Assembly (NCBI RefSeq): GCF_000744775.1
Contig: NZ_JQMP01000004.1
Span: forward strand, 62,001 to 126,000
From: Thermorudis peleae
Lineage (GTDB): Bacteria; Chloroflexota; Chloroflexia; Thermomicrobiales; Thermomicrobiaceae
Direction of reading: 5' to 3'
DNA length: 64,000 nt
Part shown: piece after piece, positions 47,201 through 56,638 of the stretch
Numbering within the stretch: position 1 is the first letter of the stretch
Layout: each line of letters starts with the position of its first letter
Position numbers and translations under genes: made by a program
The notes under the pieces: generated by a model
Seen by the model: the letters and a program-made list of their open reading frames with translations, nothing else
The model's database searches: none
What the model was told of the DNA's origin: nothing

Positions 47201-48414
47201 GTCTTCCGCAGCCGCCGCGACGCGGAGATCACCCGGGCGGTCTACCAGCGTGTGCCGGTGCTGTGGCGCGATACCGCGGAGAACGACAGCTTTTCCGCGA
47301 GGTGCTCCGCCGTCTCGGAACGTCGCTCGGCGTCACGAAATCGACGCAGCCGAACCCGTGGGGCGTCGAGTTCCTGCGCATGTTCGATATGGCCAACGAC
47401 TCAGGACTCTTCCGCACGCGCAAGGAGCTTGAGGCTGCCGGCTACCGGCTGGTCGGCAACGTCTTCGTGCGTGGCGAGGAGCGGTATCTCCCGCTCTACG
47501 AGGCCAAGCTCGTGCACCAGTTCGACCACCGCTGGGCGAGCTACGGCGGCCCCGGCCGCTGGAACGCCGCCCCCGAGTCCGGCAGCCCGCCCTGGCTCGA
47601 GCAGCCCGCGCGCGATCGGGACGACGCCATTGCCCTCACGCAAGCGGCCAAGGCCGACCCTGAACTGGTCGTCCTGCCGCGCTACTGGGTGCCAGCGGCT
47701 GAGGTCGAGGCCCGGCTCGCGCGCAAGGGCTGGCCGCGCGGCTGGCTCCTCGGCTGGCGGGATATCACCAACGCAACGAATGAGCGCACGCTGATCGCCA
47801 GCGTCACCCCCCGGGTGGCAGTGGGGGACACCTTTCTCTTGTTGCTGCCCCACGAATCCTCGCCGATCATGATTGCCGGACTTTGTACAAACTTCAATTC
47901 ACTTGTTCTCGATTATGTCACCCGACTTAAAGCCGGAGGAACACACCTTAAATTCCATGTGACGAAGCAACTCCCCGTGCTGCCGCCGCAGGCCTACGAG
48001 CGGCCCTGCCCCTGGCGCCCAGGCGAGACCCTCGCCGACTGGATCCGCCCGCGGGTGCTCGAGCTGGTCTACACCGTCTGGGACCTCGCGCCGTTCGCGC
48101 GCGACCTCGGCGACGCCGGCCCGCCCTTCCGCTGGGATCCCGAGCGGCGGGCGCAGCTGCGCGCCGAACTCGACGCCGCGTACTTCCTCCTCTACGGGCT
48201 CAGCCGCAGCGAGGTCGAGTACGTCCTCGGCACCTTCCCCGTGCTGCGGCAGAACGAGGAGCGCTCCTTCGGCGAGTATCGGACAGCGCGGCTGGTGCTG
48301 GCCGCCTACGACGCGCTGATCACCGCCCAGACGCTCGGCGAGCCCTACCGCTCCCCGCTCCAGCCCCCGCCGGGGGACGCGGCAGCTCGGCACCGCGGCA
48401 CGAGCAGCAACTGA
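44300..48414 (+). CDS. drmMI: Eco57I-type adenine methyltransferase, DrmMI-like (frameshifted)
   Basis: A large N6-adenine methyltransferase split in two frames. The first frame (44300 on) contains the SAM motif [15 protein letters not shown] and catalytic [11 protein letters not shown]; the homology stops near 47264 at VYQRVPVLW, while the frame runs on without meaning to 47794. The second frame (47263-48414) carries the expected continuation, [22 protein letters not shown], and the recognition-domain end. Combined it would be about 1370 residues. Joining them needs a -1 shift between about 47266 and 47290. No good slippery heptamer is seen, so this is a mutation or a sequencing error, less likely programmed. 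ATG 44300 has gagaggagg upstream. Confidence 0.85.
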
Positions 48415-48939
48415 TTCGTCTGCAGGGAGACAGCATGAATCAGCCGCTCGCTTGAGCGAGCGCTGAGACCATTGCAGCGGTAAGCGCGCGATAGCAGTTC
48501 CACAGCAGGTGGCTCAGCGACACAGTGCCTGGGTCCAGGCCGGGTAAACCGCACGAATGGTCGTCTTTGTTTTCGACGAGTGCCGCAAGGGTCTTGCCAC
48601 ACGGGTCGCAAGGGCCATGTCACGTGGACGAACAAGGAACACCATCAAAGACGTCAGTGCGCAAAAGCCGAGTAGCAACCGACCAGCCGCGCTGAACACA
48701 ACGCAGTGCTTCTTCTGCAGTGCTCGCCAGCCCGTCGGATCTGCTTGGGCGGATAACAGCATGTCACCAGCACCAGTTGCATCGTTCGTACGCGGTTGAT
48801 AAACTTTTGGTGATGTAAATGCGCACCTGTACAGGAGGTAGTTGTGCTGGTTGACCGGGTCATTTGCACAAGGGGCTACCAGAATCCGGTACAGATAGTC
48901 CAGCGCCGGGATAGGCAATGGCAGCTGGTGGTCAGCAGT
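48415..48939. other. Gene-free stretch within the defence island
   Basis: About 525 bp with no gene that I can support; the longest open frame (minus, 48514-48918, 134 codons) has irregular composition and no domain. It is less GC-rich than the flanking large genes. Eight-base inverted words CGTCTTTG and CAAAGACG occur near 48560 and 48650. Confidence 0.5.
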
Positions 48940-49233
48940 TCATGCCTCAACGTCAACGGGAGTGGCGGAAGTTCCGGTGTTAAGCCATGCAAGAACACGT
49001 TCCAACACATGGCGGAGTTCGGTCCGCCACGCTTCCTCATCCAGGACGTGCTCGCTCCGCCAGACCACCAACGCCTCCAGATCGGCCACCACCTCGTCCG
49101 CCCTTGGCCCAAGGTGCTGTGCATCCCATCCTGGCAAGAGGACCGCTGTCACGAACTCATCCGGCGAACGCTCTCCAGCGAGCACTGCAGCGATTGAGCG
49201 AGCGACTTGTTCGAGGAAGGATTGCTCATCCAT
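48940..49233 (-). CDS. Small hypothetical helical protein in the defence island
   Basis: A 97-residue acidic, mostly helical protein (SFLEQVARSIAAVL..., then VVADLEALVVWRSEHVLD and WRTELRHVLERVLAWL). No domain is recognised. ATG 49233 is preferred because it shares the palindrome CATG with the start of the opposite gene; the frame also opens at 49260. The two divergent small genes may be a functional pair, but a toxin-antitoxin role is only a guess. Confidence 0.55.
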   Translation of the reverse strand: MDEQSFLEQVARSIAAVLAGERSPDEFVTAVLLPGWDAQHLGPRADEVVADLEALVVWRSEHVLDEEAWRTELRHVLERVLAWLNTGTSATPVDVEA

Positions 49234-49543
49234 GAATCCATCTCCAACCCGCGAAATCATCGTTGAGCCACTAGAACTACGCCGCCTCTTCCGCGACAGC
49301 GGGTTGTTGGAACGTTATCAACGCGGTGAGCTGACCGAAGAGATAAAGCGCAGCCGTCACGTGACCGATCCATTACACCCATTCTACTGCAACCACTCCG
49401 AAGTCGTGCGGCTGTTTGATGGCAACTTCAAAGTCGCCGTGATCCACCGCTATCGGAGAGCCGACGGGAGCCTCGCCGGCAGTGGCCTGCCCGATCCAAA
49501 GATGATCCGGATTGGTGACATCATCTACCGCACACCGTTCTAA
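49232..49543 (+). CDS. Conserved small protein with GxPDPK-type end
   Basis: A 103-residue protein whose C-terminal half, VIHRYRRADGSLAGSGLPDPKMIRIGDIIYR, resembles a group of short bacterial proteins of unknown function sharing a DGS...SG.PDPK pattern. ATG 49232 lies within CATG, overlapping the opposite start codon; the SD aggaagga is 12-18 bases upstream. It is followed by 238 bp before the DUF1998 helicase. Function is unknown. Confidence 0.6.
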   Translation: MNPSPTREIIVEPLELRRLFRDSGLLERYQRGELTEEIKRSRHVTDPLHPFYCNHSEVVRLFDGNFKVAVIHRYRRADGSLAGSGLPDPKMIRIGDIIYRTPF

Positions 49544-49781
49544 CTGGTGCGCTTTCCCGACAAACAGAGTGCCACACGGCAATTGCATTGGCCTGTTATC
49601 ACGTCATCTGTCACAGTGCAGCTGCCTGGCGGAACAGAAGCAACAACAGCGAGGAGGACATTCGTACGCTCGCGTTCGTTGACGGTATGCGCTATCCTTT
49701 GGTCAGCCCGTATGCTGCTGAGGCTGGCTCAGGCCGAGGCGCTGGCTTCACCGTCCGGTCTGTACGCAGGGAGAGCGGCTC

Positions 49782-52700
49782 GTGTCGATCTTTACCGTGC
49801 ATCAGCGTGTCCTCCAGGACTACCAGGACTTCATCCACTCGTTTGTTGTGGCCAGTGATCCGCGGATTCAAGAAGAGATTCGCCGGTTGCTCCTTGACGA
49901 GCAGCACCTCTGGCCAGAACCGCTCATCCAACTCTCGCCCACCTACCGCCGCGACGCCACCGTCGACGAGTTGGCAGCAGAGGGTATTCTGCATCCGACA
50001 ACCGCCCAGGTCTTCCGCCGGGCCGATGGCCAGTCCATCCGCCTCTACACCCACCAGGTTCACGCAATCCGAGCCATCCAGGCTGGCCGCAGCGTCGTCG
50101 TCACGTCGGGGACTGGCTCCGGGAAGAGCTACTGCTATTTCGTCCCGATCGTCGATACGGCCGTCCGGTTTCCTGAAGAGCCTGGCCCTATTGCCATCGT
50201 TGTCTACCCAATGAACGCGCTCGTCAACTCGCAGCACCAAGCGCTCAGCGAGCTGAAGCGCCACTACGAGGCACGCACCGGCCAGCCATTCCCGCTGCGT
50301 TTTGCTCGCTACACGGGCGAAACCCCCAACGAGGAGCGCGAGCGCCTCCGCCGCGAGCCGCCACACCTGCTCCTTACCAACTACGTCATGGCCGAACTCT
50401 TGCTCGACCGCCCTGAGGACGAGCCATTCATCCACCCCCGCCCCGATGCCCGTGCTCCCTTCTTCCTAGTCTTCGACGAGCTCCATACCTATCGCGGCCG
50501 CCAGGGGGCCGATGTCGCCCTGCTCGTCCGGCGGCTCCGGGCCCGACTCGAGCGCCCCCAGGTCATCCACGTCGGCACCAGCGCCACACTCGTCGCTCAT
50601 CGCAACGCAACGGCTGCGGAACGCCGGGAGGTCGTCGCCGACTTCGCCTCCCGGTTCTTCGGCCACCCCTTTACTCCAGCAGATATCATCGAAGAGACAC
50701 TCGTGCCCGCTACCGACGGAGGCCTGCCGACGCCCACTGAGCTGGCCGCAGCGCTCGAGAGCCCACTGCCAACCGAACGCGAGGCACTGCGCCGCCACCC
50801 GTTGACACGCTGGCTCGAGTATGCGCTCGGCGTCAGCCCCGAACCTGACGGCAGCCTGCGCCGCCGCATCCCGCGCTCGCTGGCCGCTGTGGCTGCCGAA
50901 TTAGCCGAACTCACCGGCTGTCCCCCGACCACGTGCGCCGAACGTCTCCGACAGGTGCTCGAAGCTGCCAGTCAGCCGCTTCCTCCAGTCGGCCAGCCGC
51001 TTTTCGCCCTGAAGCTCCATCAGTTCATCGCGCAGAGTCATGCGCTCTTCGCCACGCTTGAACCAGCGAACTCGCGGAGCTTTTCGACTGAATTGCACGT
51101 TGGTGGTGAGCGGCCCTTCTTTCCTCTCTGCTTCTGCCGTGTCTGTGGGCAAGAGTACTACCGGGTGGCCGTTCGGAATGACTGCGTCGTGCCGTATCCC
51201 CCGGCGACGCAGCTCGACGACGGCGAAGCCGTACTCGGCTACCTCGCCCTGGCTGAAGCGGTTCCCACATGGAGCAACGCTGATCTTCCCGACGAGTGGC
51301 GCGACGCCGACGGGCGGCTGCGTCCGACCTGGCGCGACCGGGCGCCCGTCCCTGTCTGGATCTTCCCTGATGGGCGATTGGTCGAAGGGGAAGTCGATGG
51401 AGCGCAGGCGGCATGGCTCCAACGCGAACGGTTCTGGATCTGCCAGTCCTGCGGCACGTGGTATGGCCGGCGCGAAAGCGAGTACCAAAAGCTGAGCTAC
51501 CTGGCCAGTGAAGGGCGCAGTTCGGCAACAACCGTCCTTGCCGTTTCTCTCCTCCGCCATGCCCGCTTCCTTGGCGGTCGCGATAAGCTGCTCACCTTCA
51601 CTGACAGCCGGCAGGACGCCTCGCTGCAGGCCGGGCACTTCAACGACTTTGTGCATGTCGCCGTGCTCCGCTCAGCGCTCTATGCCGCCCTGAAAGAACA
51701 CGGCACGCTGCACTTCGATACCGTCGCCACGGAAACAGTCAAGCAGATGGGACTCGAGCTGGCCGACATTGCCCGCGAGCGCCAACTGAACCCAAAGTCG
51801 TTGCAAGCGCACCAGGTCTGGGAAACATTCTACGAGCTGACGGAGTACCGCCTCTATGAAGACCTGTACCGTGGCTGGCGAGTGGCCCTGCCGAACCTCG
51901 AGGACGTGGGCTTGCTGCACATCGACTATGTCGGGCTCGAGGAGTTGACCGAAGACGACACGGAGTGGGCCGACACGCCACTCGCCACTGTCTCCCCCGA
52001 GCGCCGTTACCAGCTGCTCCGCGTGCTTCTTGACTACCTGCGCCGACAGCTAGCAATTGCCACACCGCTGCTCAATGACGAGGCGGCCCAGCGCCGGCTG
52101 CGCAAGCAGGCCATCGAGCTACTGAACGAGTTTTGGGGGCTTGATCCTAGCCAGGCAAGCCTGCGCCGGGCTACCCGATTCATCTGGCCAGCCCCGACAA
52201 ACGACGATGAAGGCGCACGCAGCCTCTCGCCACGCACGGCGCTTGGTCGCTTTTTCTGCCGTGAGCTGAGGCTCGACGCAAAAGCGTACGAGAGCGCCAT
52301 GCCCCAGATCCTCCAACGCCTTGCCTCCTATGGCCTGCTCAGGGCCACACCCATCGCTGACAGTACCGGAAAGAAGGTAGCGTACCAACTCCAACCGAGC
52401 GCACTTTGCTGGAAGTGTGGTGACGGCACTCCAGTGCTCGACCCGCTTGCCCAGCCTCAGCCAAGCTCAGCTGAGCGTCGATCAAACCGCTTCTTCCGGC
52501 AGTTCTACCAGGATGCGGCCAGGGAACTCGGCGCGCTTGAAGCCCGCGAGCATACCGCCCAGGTCGTTGCGTCCGGCGAACGTGTCCGCCGGGAACGGCG
52601 CTTCCGTTGGGCCGAAGAAGACCGCACCGACCCAACCCTCGGGCGTCGTCTCCCTTACCTGGTCTGCTCACCGACGATGGAACTCGGCGTCGACATCGCC

Positions 52701-54830
52701 GACCTCGACTTCGTCCACCTGCGCAACGTGCCGCCTACTCCAGCTAATTACGCTCAGCGCAGCGGCCGGGCCGGTCGGCAAGGGCAACCAGGCCTCATCC
52801 TCACATTCTGCGGCGCCTGGAACCAGCACGACCAATACTTCTTCCGCCACCGTGACGAGATGGTCGCAGGCGCTGTCCGTGCTCCGCGCATTGATCTGGC
52901 CAACGAAGCTCTTCTGCAGTCGCATGTGCTCGCTGAGTGGCTTTCAGAATCGGGTCTGGCGCTCCACGAGTCGATCGAGACGGTGATTGACACCGAGCAC
53001 CGCCCTGAGCTGCCACTGCGTGAACTGATTCGCGCTCACCTGGTGCTCAGGCCAGCGCAACGCGAGCGACTGCTCCGTCGGCTCGACCGCATCTTTGGCC
53101 CCAGCGACAAGGAACTGCTCGGACAGCACGGCTGGTTCAACCAGCGCTGGCTCGAGCAACTGGTCGAGGAGGCGCCGCAGCGCTTCGACCGCGCCTTTGG
53201 CCGCTGGCGCGAACTCTTTCGGGCCGCAACGGAACAACTCGATGAGGCCCATAAGCGCTTGAGCGTCGCCCGGGGCCAAACCGAACAGGATGAAGCACGA
53301 CGTCTCCAAGACGAAGCGTTACGGCAACGGAACCTCCTCCTTCAGCAAAATGTTGCCCGCGAGGAGAGCGACTTTTACCCCTATCGCTACCTCGCCACTG
53401 AAGGGTTCTTGCCCGGCTATAACTTCCCTGCTCTACCGGTGCGCGCCTGGGTGCCTCGGGGCGACGGCGAGTACATTGCCCGGCCACGCTTCTTAGCCGT
53501 GACAGAGTTCGCACCAGGGAACATTGTCTATCACGAAGGGAGTAAGTGGCGGTTTAGCCGGTTCATCGCTCCCACGGGTGAACTGCAGTCTCGGGTGGTC
53601 ACCCGCAAGCGCTGTCTACGGTGCGAGAGCTTTGCCGAGCCAACCGACGACCTCTGTCCCGGCTGCGGCCAAGAACTGAGTGGGGCTGCCTTCGAATTGC
53701 TGTCCTTCCTCGAGATGCCGAACGTCTGCCTCGAGCGCGACGAGCGCATCACCTGTAACGAGGAAGAGCGGCAATTGCGGAGCTATGTTCGCAAGATAGC
53801 CTACCGGACTGCACCGAATGGGCCAGATAGCCCGATTGAGGCCGACGTGCTGGTCGATGGCCAACCGCTGCTGCGGCTTCGCTACGCCCCATCGGCAACC
53901 TTGCTCACACTCAATATGGGCTGGCGGGCAAGCGGCGCGTTCGGCTTCCAGATCGACCTGGCCAGCGGAGAAGTCAAGATGGACGACGAGAAATTTACTC
54001 AGTCCTCTAGGTCACCGGCCACAACGAGCAACTGGCAGCGCCTCGCCCTGGGCGTGCAGGAGACGCGCAACCTACTCTTCGTCTTCCACCTTGACCCAGA
54101 ACTCCGCCGCGATGCGAAACTGCGTGCCTCCCTGCGGGCGGCCTTACAGCGCGGCATCGGTGCAACATTCCAACTCGAGGAACGCGAGTTGGGAGTCGTC
54201 GAGGTCGGCCAAGACGAGTACCACGCTCTGCTCTTTATTGAGGAAACCGAAGGTGGCCTTGGTGTCCTACGGCGCATCCTCGAGGATTCAGACGCGCTGG
54301 CCGAAGTCGCCCGCGAAGCTTTGCGCCTCTGCCATTTCGCACCTGAGACTGAAAAGCCCACCTGCACCAGCGCATGCGCCGAATGCTTGCTGAGTTATAC
54401 CAACGCCCGCGATTTCGCCTTGCTCGACCGCTTCGCCGTGCGTCCACTGCTTGAACAGCTCGTCCGCGCCGAGACGCGCCTTCGGGTCGGCTCCCGGGAC
54501 GCTGCTGCCCACTATGCCTGGCTCCAAACACGCTGTGAGTCGTCACTCGAACGGCAATTCCTTGATATCCTCTGGCAACACCGCTTGCGTCTGCCAGACG
54601 ACGCGCAGCGACTCATCGAGACGCCACGGTGCCGCGCTGACTTCTTCTACCAGCCGAACGTGCTCGTCTTCCTTGACGGCCCGGTGCACGATCAGCCTGA
54701 CCAGCGACATCTTGGCGAGCGAACCCGGCGCATCCTCCTCGCGGCAGGCTACCGCGTGGTCGTGCTTCGGTACGACCAGGATCTGCTTGCCCAGATGCAA
54801 GCCTATCCTGACATCTTTGGCACCGCTTGA
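49782..54830 (+). CDS. DEAD/DEAH helicase with DUF1998 region and C-terminal Vsr-like nuclease fold
   Basis: A 1682-residue MrfA/DrmA-DrmB-like helicase. Walker A TSGTGSGKSY (about 109), DELHTYRG (about 231), GTSATLV, and in lobe two SPTMELGVDIADL with QRSGRAGRQG (about 990). Zinc pairs CRVCG, CQSCG, CWKCG and CLRC...CPGCG follow; the DUF1998 cysteine cluster is CTSACAECLLSY (about 1526). The last 100 residues have ESSLERQFL, CRADFFY and VLVFLDGPVHD, the Glu, Asp and D-G-x-x-H pattern of PD-(D/E)XK Vsr/DUF559-type nucleases. DISARM normally has DrmA and DrmB as separate proteins. GTG start with gcagggagag upstream. Confidence 0.85.
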   Translation: MSIFTVHQRVLQDYQDFIHSFVVASDPRIQEEIRRLLLDEQHLWPEPLIQLSPTYRRDATVDELAAEGILHPTTAQVFRRADGQSIRLYTHQVHAIRAIQAGRSVVVTSGTGSGKSYCYFVPIVDTAVRFPEEPGPIAIVVYPMNALVNSQHQALSELKRHYEARTGQPFPLRFARYTGETPNEERERLRREPPHLLLTNYVMAELLLDRPEDEPFIHPRPDARAPFFLVFDELHTYRGRQGADVALLVRRLRARLERPQVIHVGTSATLVAHRNATAAERREVVADFASRFFGHPFTPADIIEETLVPATDGGLPTPTELAAALESPLPTEREALRRHPLTRWLEYALGVSPEPDGSLRRRIPRSLAAVAAELAELTGCPPTTCAERLRQVLEAASQPLPPVGQPLFALKLHQFIAQSHALFATLEPANSRSFSTELHVGGERPFFPLCFCRVCGQEYYRVAVRNDCVVPYPPATQLDDGEAVLGYLALAEAVPTWSNADLPDEWRDADGRLRPTWRDRAPVPVWIFPDGRLVEGEVDGAQAAWLQRERFWICQSCGTWYGRRESEYQKLSYLASEGRSSATTVLAVSLLRHARFLGGRDKLLTFTDSRQDASLQAGHFNDFVHVAVLRSALYAALKEHGTLHFDTVATETVKQMGLELADIARERQLNPKSLQAHQVWETFYELTEYRLYEDLYRGWRVALPNLEDVGLLHIDYVGLEELTEDDTEWADTPLATVSPERRYQLLRVLLDYLRRQLAIATPLLNDEAAQRRLRKQAIELLNEFWGLDPSQASLRRATRFIWPAPTNDDEGARSLSPRTALGRFFCRELRLDAKAYESAMPQILQRLASYGLLRATPIADSTGKKVAYQLQPSALCWKCGDGTPVLDPLAQPQPSSAERRSNRFFRQFYQDAARELGALEAREHTAQVVASGERVRRERRFRWAEEDRTDPTLGRRLPYLVCSPTMELGVDIADLDFVHLRNVPPTPANYAQRSGRAGRQGQPGLILTFCGAWNQHDQYFFRHRDEMVAGAVRAPRIDLANEALLQSHVLAEWLSESGLALHESIETVIDTEHRPELPLRELIRAHLVLRPAQRERLLRRLDRIFGPSDKELLGQHGWFNQRWLEQLVEEAPQRFDRAFGRWRELFRAATEQLDEAHKRLSVARGQTEQDEARRLQDEALRQRNLLLQQNVAREESDFYPYRYLATEGFLPGYNFPALPVRAWVPRGDGEYIARPRFLAVTEFAPGNIVYHEGSKWRFSRFIAPTGELQSRVVTRKRCLRCESFAEPTDDLCPGCGQELSGAAFELLSFLEMPNVCLERDERITCNEEERQLRSYVRKIAYRTAPNGPDSPIEADVLVDGQPLLRLRYAPSATLLTLNMGWRASGAFGFQIDLASGEVKMDDEKFTQSSRSPATTSNWQRLALGVQETRNLLFVFHLDPELRRDAKLRASLRAALQRGIGATFQLEERELGVVEVGQDEYHALLFIEETEGGLGVLRRILEDSDALAEVAREALRLCHFAPETEKPTCTSACAECLLSYTNARDFALLDRFAVRPLLEQLVRAETRLRVGSRDAAAHYAWLQTRCESSLERQFLDILWQHRLRLPDDAQRLIETPRCRADFFYQPNVLVFLDGPVHDQPDQRHLGERTRRILLAAGYRVVVLRYDQDLLAQMQAYPDIFGTA

Positions 54831-54847
54831 GCCCGCTGGCATCACTA

Positions 54848-55393
54848 CTAATCGACCGGCCCTGCATCCCACGCCTGCTCACGCCACACCGTGCGCAGCA
54901 ACAGCGCAGCCCATGCCGCCCCTCCCAGCACTTTGGCGGCGAATTCCACCGCTGTCAGCCCGACCTGCAGCGACCCAAAGGCTACCAGGGGCCAAACCAG
55001 CGAGTCAGCGAACGCTGAGGCAAGGTTCGACGTGTTGACTCTGGTGAAGCGCGGAAATCGCCGCGCGAGATGGTAGACCAAGGTGTCAGTCAAGCCGGCC
55101 GCCAGGAATGCGCAGAACGATGCCAACGCAATCCGGCTCGCCGCACCGTTGACCAGCGCCGAAAGCACGCTACCCGTGCCAATCAGCCCCAGCATCCGTA
55201 ACCAGAGTCCTCGCCCTTCCCAGTGCTCGTGCAACGTGTCGCGGACCACAAGGTCGACCGCGATGAAGATAAAACAGATGAGGAAGTCGAATACCGCAAA
55301 CCAGCGCAGCGGCACCCGCGCAGCCACGAATGCAGCGGAGAGATTTGCGGCCACTACCGCAGCAAGGTACCCCGCGACGAAAAGAGCCGGCAT
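54848..55393 (-). CDS. VUT family (DUF165/YhhQ-like) membrane transporter
   Basis: A 181-residue protein with five or six hydrophobic helices (FVAGYLAAVVAANLSAAF at the start; SALVNGAASRIALASFCAF in the middle; ASAFADSLVWPLVAFG late), matching VUT/DUF165 proteins that import queuosine precursors. ATG 55393 (MPALFV) is used, as upstream codons look non-coding. It converges with the large helicase gene, 17 bp apart. No preQ1 riboswitch is seen upstream and no queuosine genes are near. Confidence 0.75.
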   Translation of the reverse strand: MPALFVAGYLAAVVAANLSAAFVAARVPLRWFAVFDFLICFIFIAVDLVVRDTLHEHWEGRGLWLRMLGLIGTGSVLSALVNGAASRIALASFCAFLAAGLTDTLVYHLARRFPRFTRVNTSNLASAFADSLVWPLVAFGSLQVGLTAVEFAAKVLGGAAWAALLLRTVWREQAWDAGPVD

Positions 55394-55702
55394 CTGAGAC
55401 CCTGCATCTCCTTGACGAACACGCCTACTGCGGCCGCATACGCGACCGTGTCCGGTACTTGACAAGGATAGCGAAACGCTCCGCACATGCATGGCTATGA
55501 AAGCCATTGAACTGGCAGATACTTCTGCACCCATACCCATTCTCTCCAGGCAGTGCTGACCTCAAGCAGCACATAGGCATGCTCGAAGTGTCTCGCGCAG
55601 CTAAACCGCGAGCTCATGCCTGTTCAAGGCCAAGACATGAGTAGCCGGATTGCGGCCGGTTTCCGCGCTGGACCACGCGCGAACAAAGGAGGGCAATCCG
55701 TT

Positions 55703-55786
55703 ATGTCAACAATTTGCTGCATGCAGGGTTACACGTGGCCCGACCTGGCAACCTCGCCAGACCCAACCGCTGTGCCAAATGCATAA
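55703..55786 (+). CDS. Possible 27-residue peptide
   Basis: ATG 55703 is preceded by aaaggaggg with a 10-base spacer, a very strong ribosome site for so short a frame. The peptide begins MSTICCMQGYTWP and has two adjacent cysteines. No homology is recognised, and no modification or transport genes are next to it. It may be a leader peptide or a chance ORF. Confidence 0.25.
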   Translation: MSTICCMQGYTWPDLATSPDPTAVPNA

Positions 55787-55932
55787 CGGTCAGGATCCTG
55801 TACGCGTGATAACGAGGCTTCATCAGCAGAGACACGCGAAAGCAAATGCGGCAGTTGGACGGGAACCCCTTTCTTCTCACTTCATGGGGATACTTGTGCA
55901 GCAAGTGGTAAGACACAGGAAGGAGCATGTCA

Positions 55933-56241
55933 ATGGCTTCGCTCACCCGGTCATGCACAAGTACCCGGATCTGGCGATGGACACCCCGCACGAAGATGAA
56001 GCATTTCGCCGAGCACCAGGAGTATGTCAGGCGTTGGCGAAAGTGGGTGATGGATTTCGAGCTGATAACTGTCGGCTATTATACCGACTCGGCCGACTAC
56101 TGGAGCCGCACGGTCATCATCACCATGCCAGACGGCACCGTCGTGACCGTGCCAGGTCAGCTCGCCAAGCAGATTCGGGATGCTTTCCGCAATGCCAAGA
56201 TCACTATTTCGACCAAAAATCAGTCTTTCGACCGACAATAG
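55933..56241 (+). CDS. Hypothetical protein, 102 residues
   Basis: ATG 55933 has aaggag with a 7-base spacer (an ATG six bases earlier is too close to the site). The N-terminal 24 residues are Arg/Thr-rich; after them HFAEHQEYVRRWRKWVMDFE and VIITMPDGTVVTVPGQLAKQIRDAF read like a real small folded domain. Function unknown. The ORF could also be a remnant of a longer gene. Confidence 0.4.
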   Translation: MASLTRSCTSTRIWRWTPRTKMKHFAEHQEYVRRWRKWVMDFELITVGYYTDSADYWSRTVIITMPDGTVVTVPGQLAKQIRDAFRNAKITISTKNQSFDRQ

Positions 56242-56638
56242 CTGTAAGTAACTCAGCAATGTCATCAGCAACTCCGCTCAGGTATTTGATCGGGCCATGC
56301 TGAAGTGGGCGAACGACCAACCTGCACCATGGAATGTCCACTGCTGCCATCTCGCAGAAGCCTGGGCAGCGCGGGAGTGGGCGCAGGGACACGCCCTCCT
56401 CCCGTGACGGCTGCTAGGGCCAGAGGTCATTGCCAGCGATTGCCAGTCCGTTTGCCAGTCAAACGCGGAAGCAGCTCACTCCGCACAGGCCGCAGCATGC
56501 CAAATGCCAGCCGCTGCAACCGAAGGCCACCTGGCCGCCGTGCGCATTGCAGCATGGTTGCAGGACACGCGGCGTGAGCGACACGCAGCGGAAGCCAATC
56601 TGTTGCTTGGTTCCGCGTCCTGCTGCGGGTTTTCGGGG

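Larger units (their letters stand above)
55394..56638. other. Poorly coding region between VUT gene and tRNA-Thr pair
   Basis: About 1.2 kb with no large gene. Two small ORFs with good ribosome sites are listed separately (55703-55786 and 55933-56241). The rest shows no domain-bearing frame and no long repeat. Confidence 0.5.

Noticed and set aside
47263-48414. Independent 383-residue gene after the methyltransferase
   Set aside because: It has no plausible ribosome site, starts at a chance GTG, and its content continues the methyltransferase homology, so it is the displaced 3' part of one gene.
48514-48918. 134-codon minus frame between the methyltransferase and the small gene pair
   Set aside because: No ribosome site or recognisable fold, and irregular residue composition.
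49588-50214. 208-codon plus frame over the start of the DUF1998 helicase
   Set aside because: Runs out of frame over Walker A of the real gene and is Ser/Arg-rich.
41355-54830. BREX system
   Set aside because: A large adenine methyltransferase is present, but no PglZ phosphatase, BrxC ATPase, BrxA or BrxB is seen; the SNF2 helicase and DUF1998 features point to DISARM instead.
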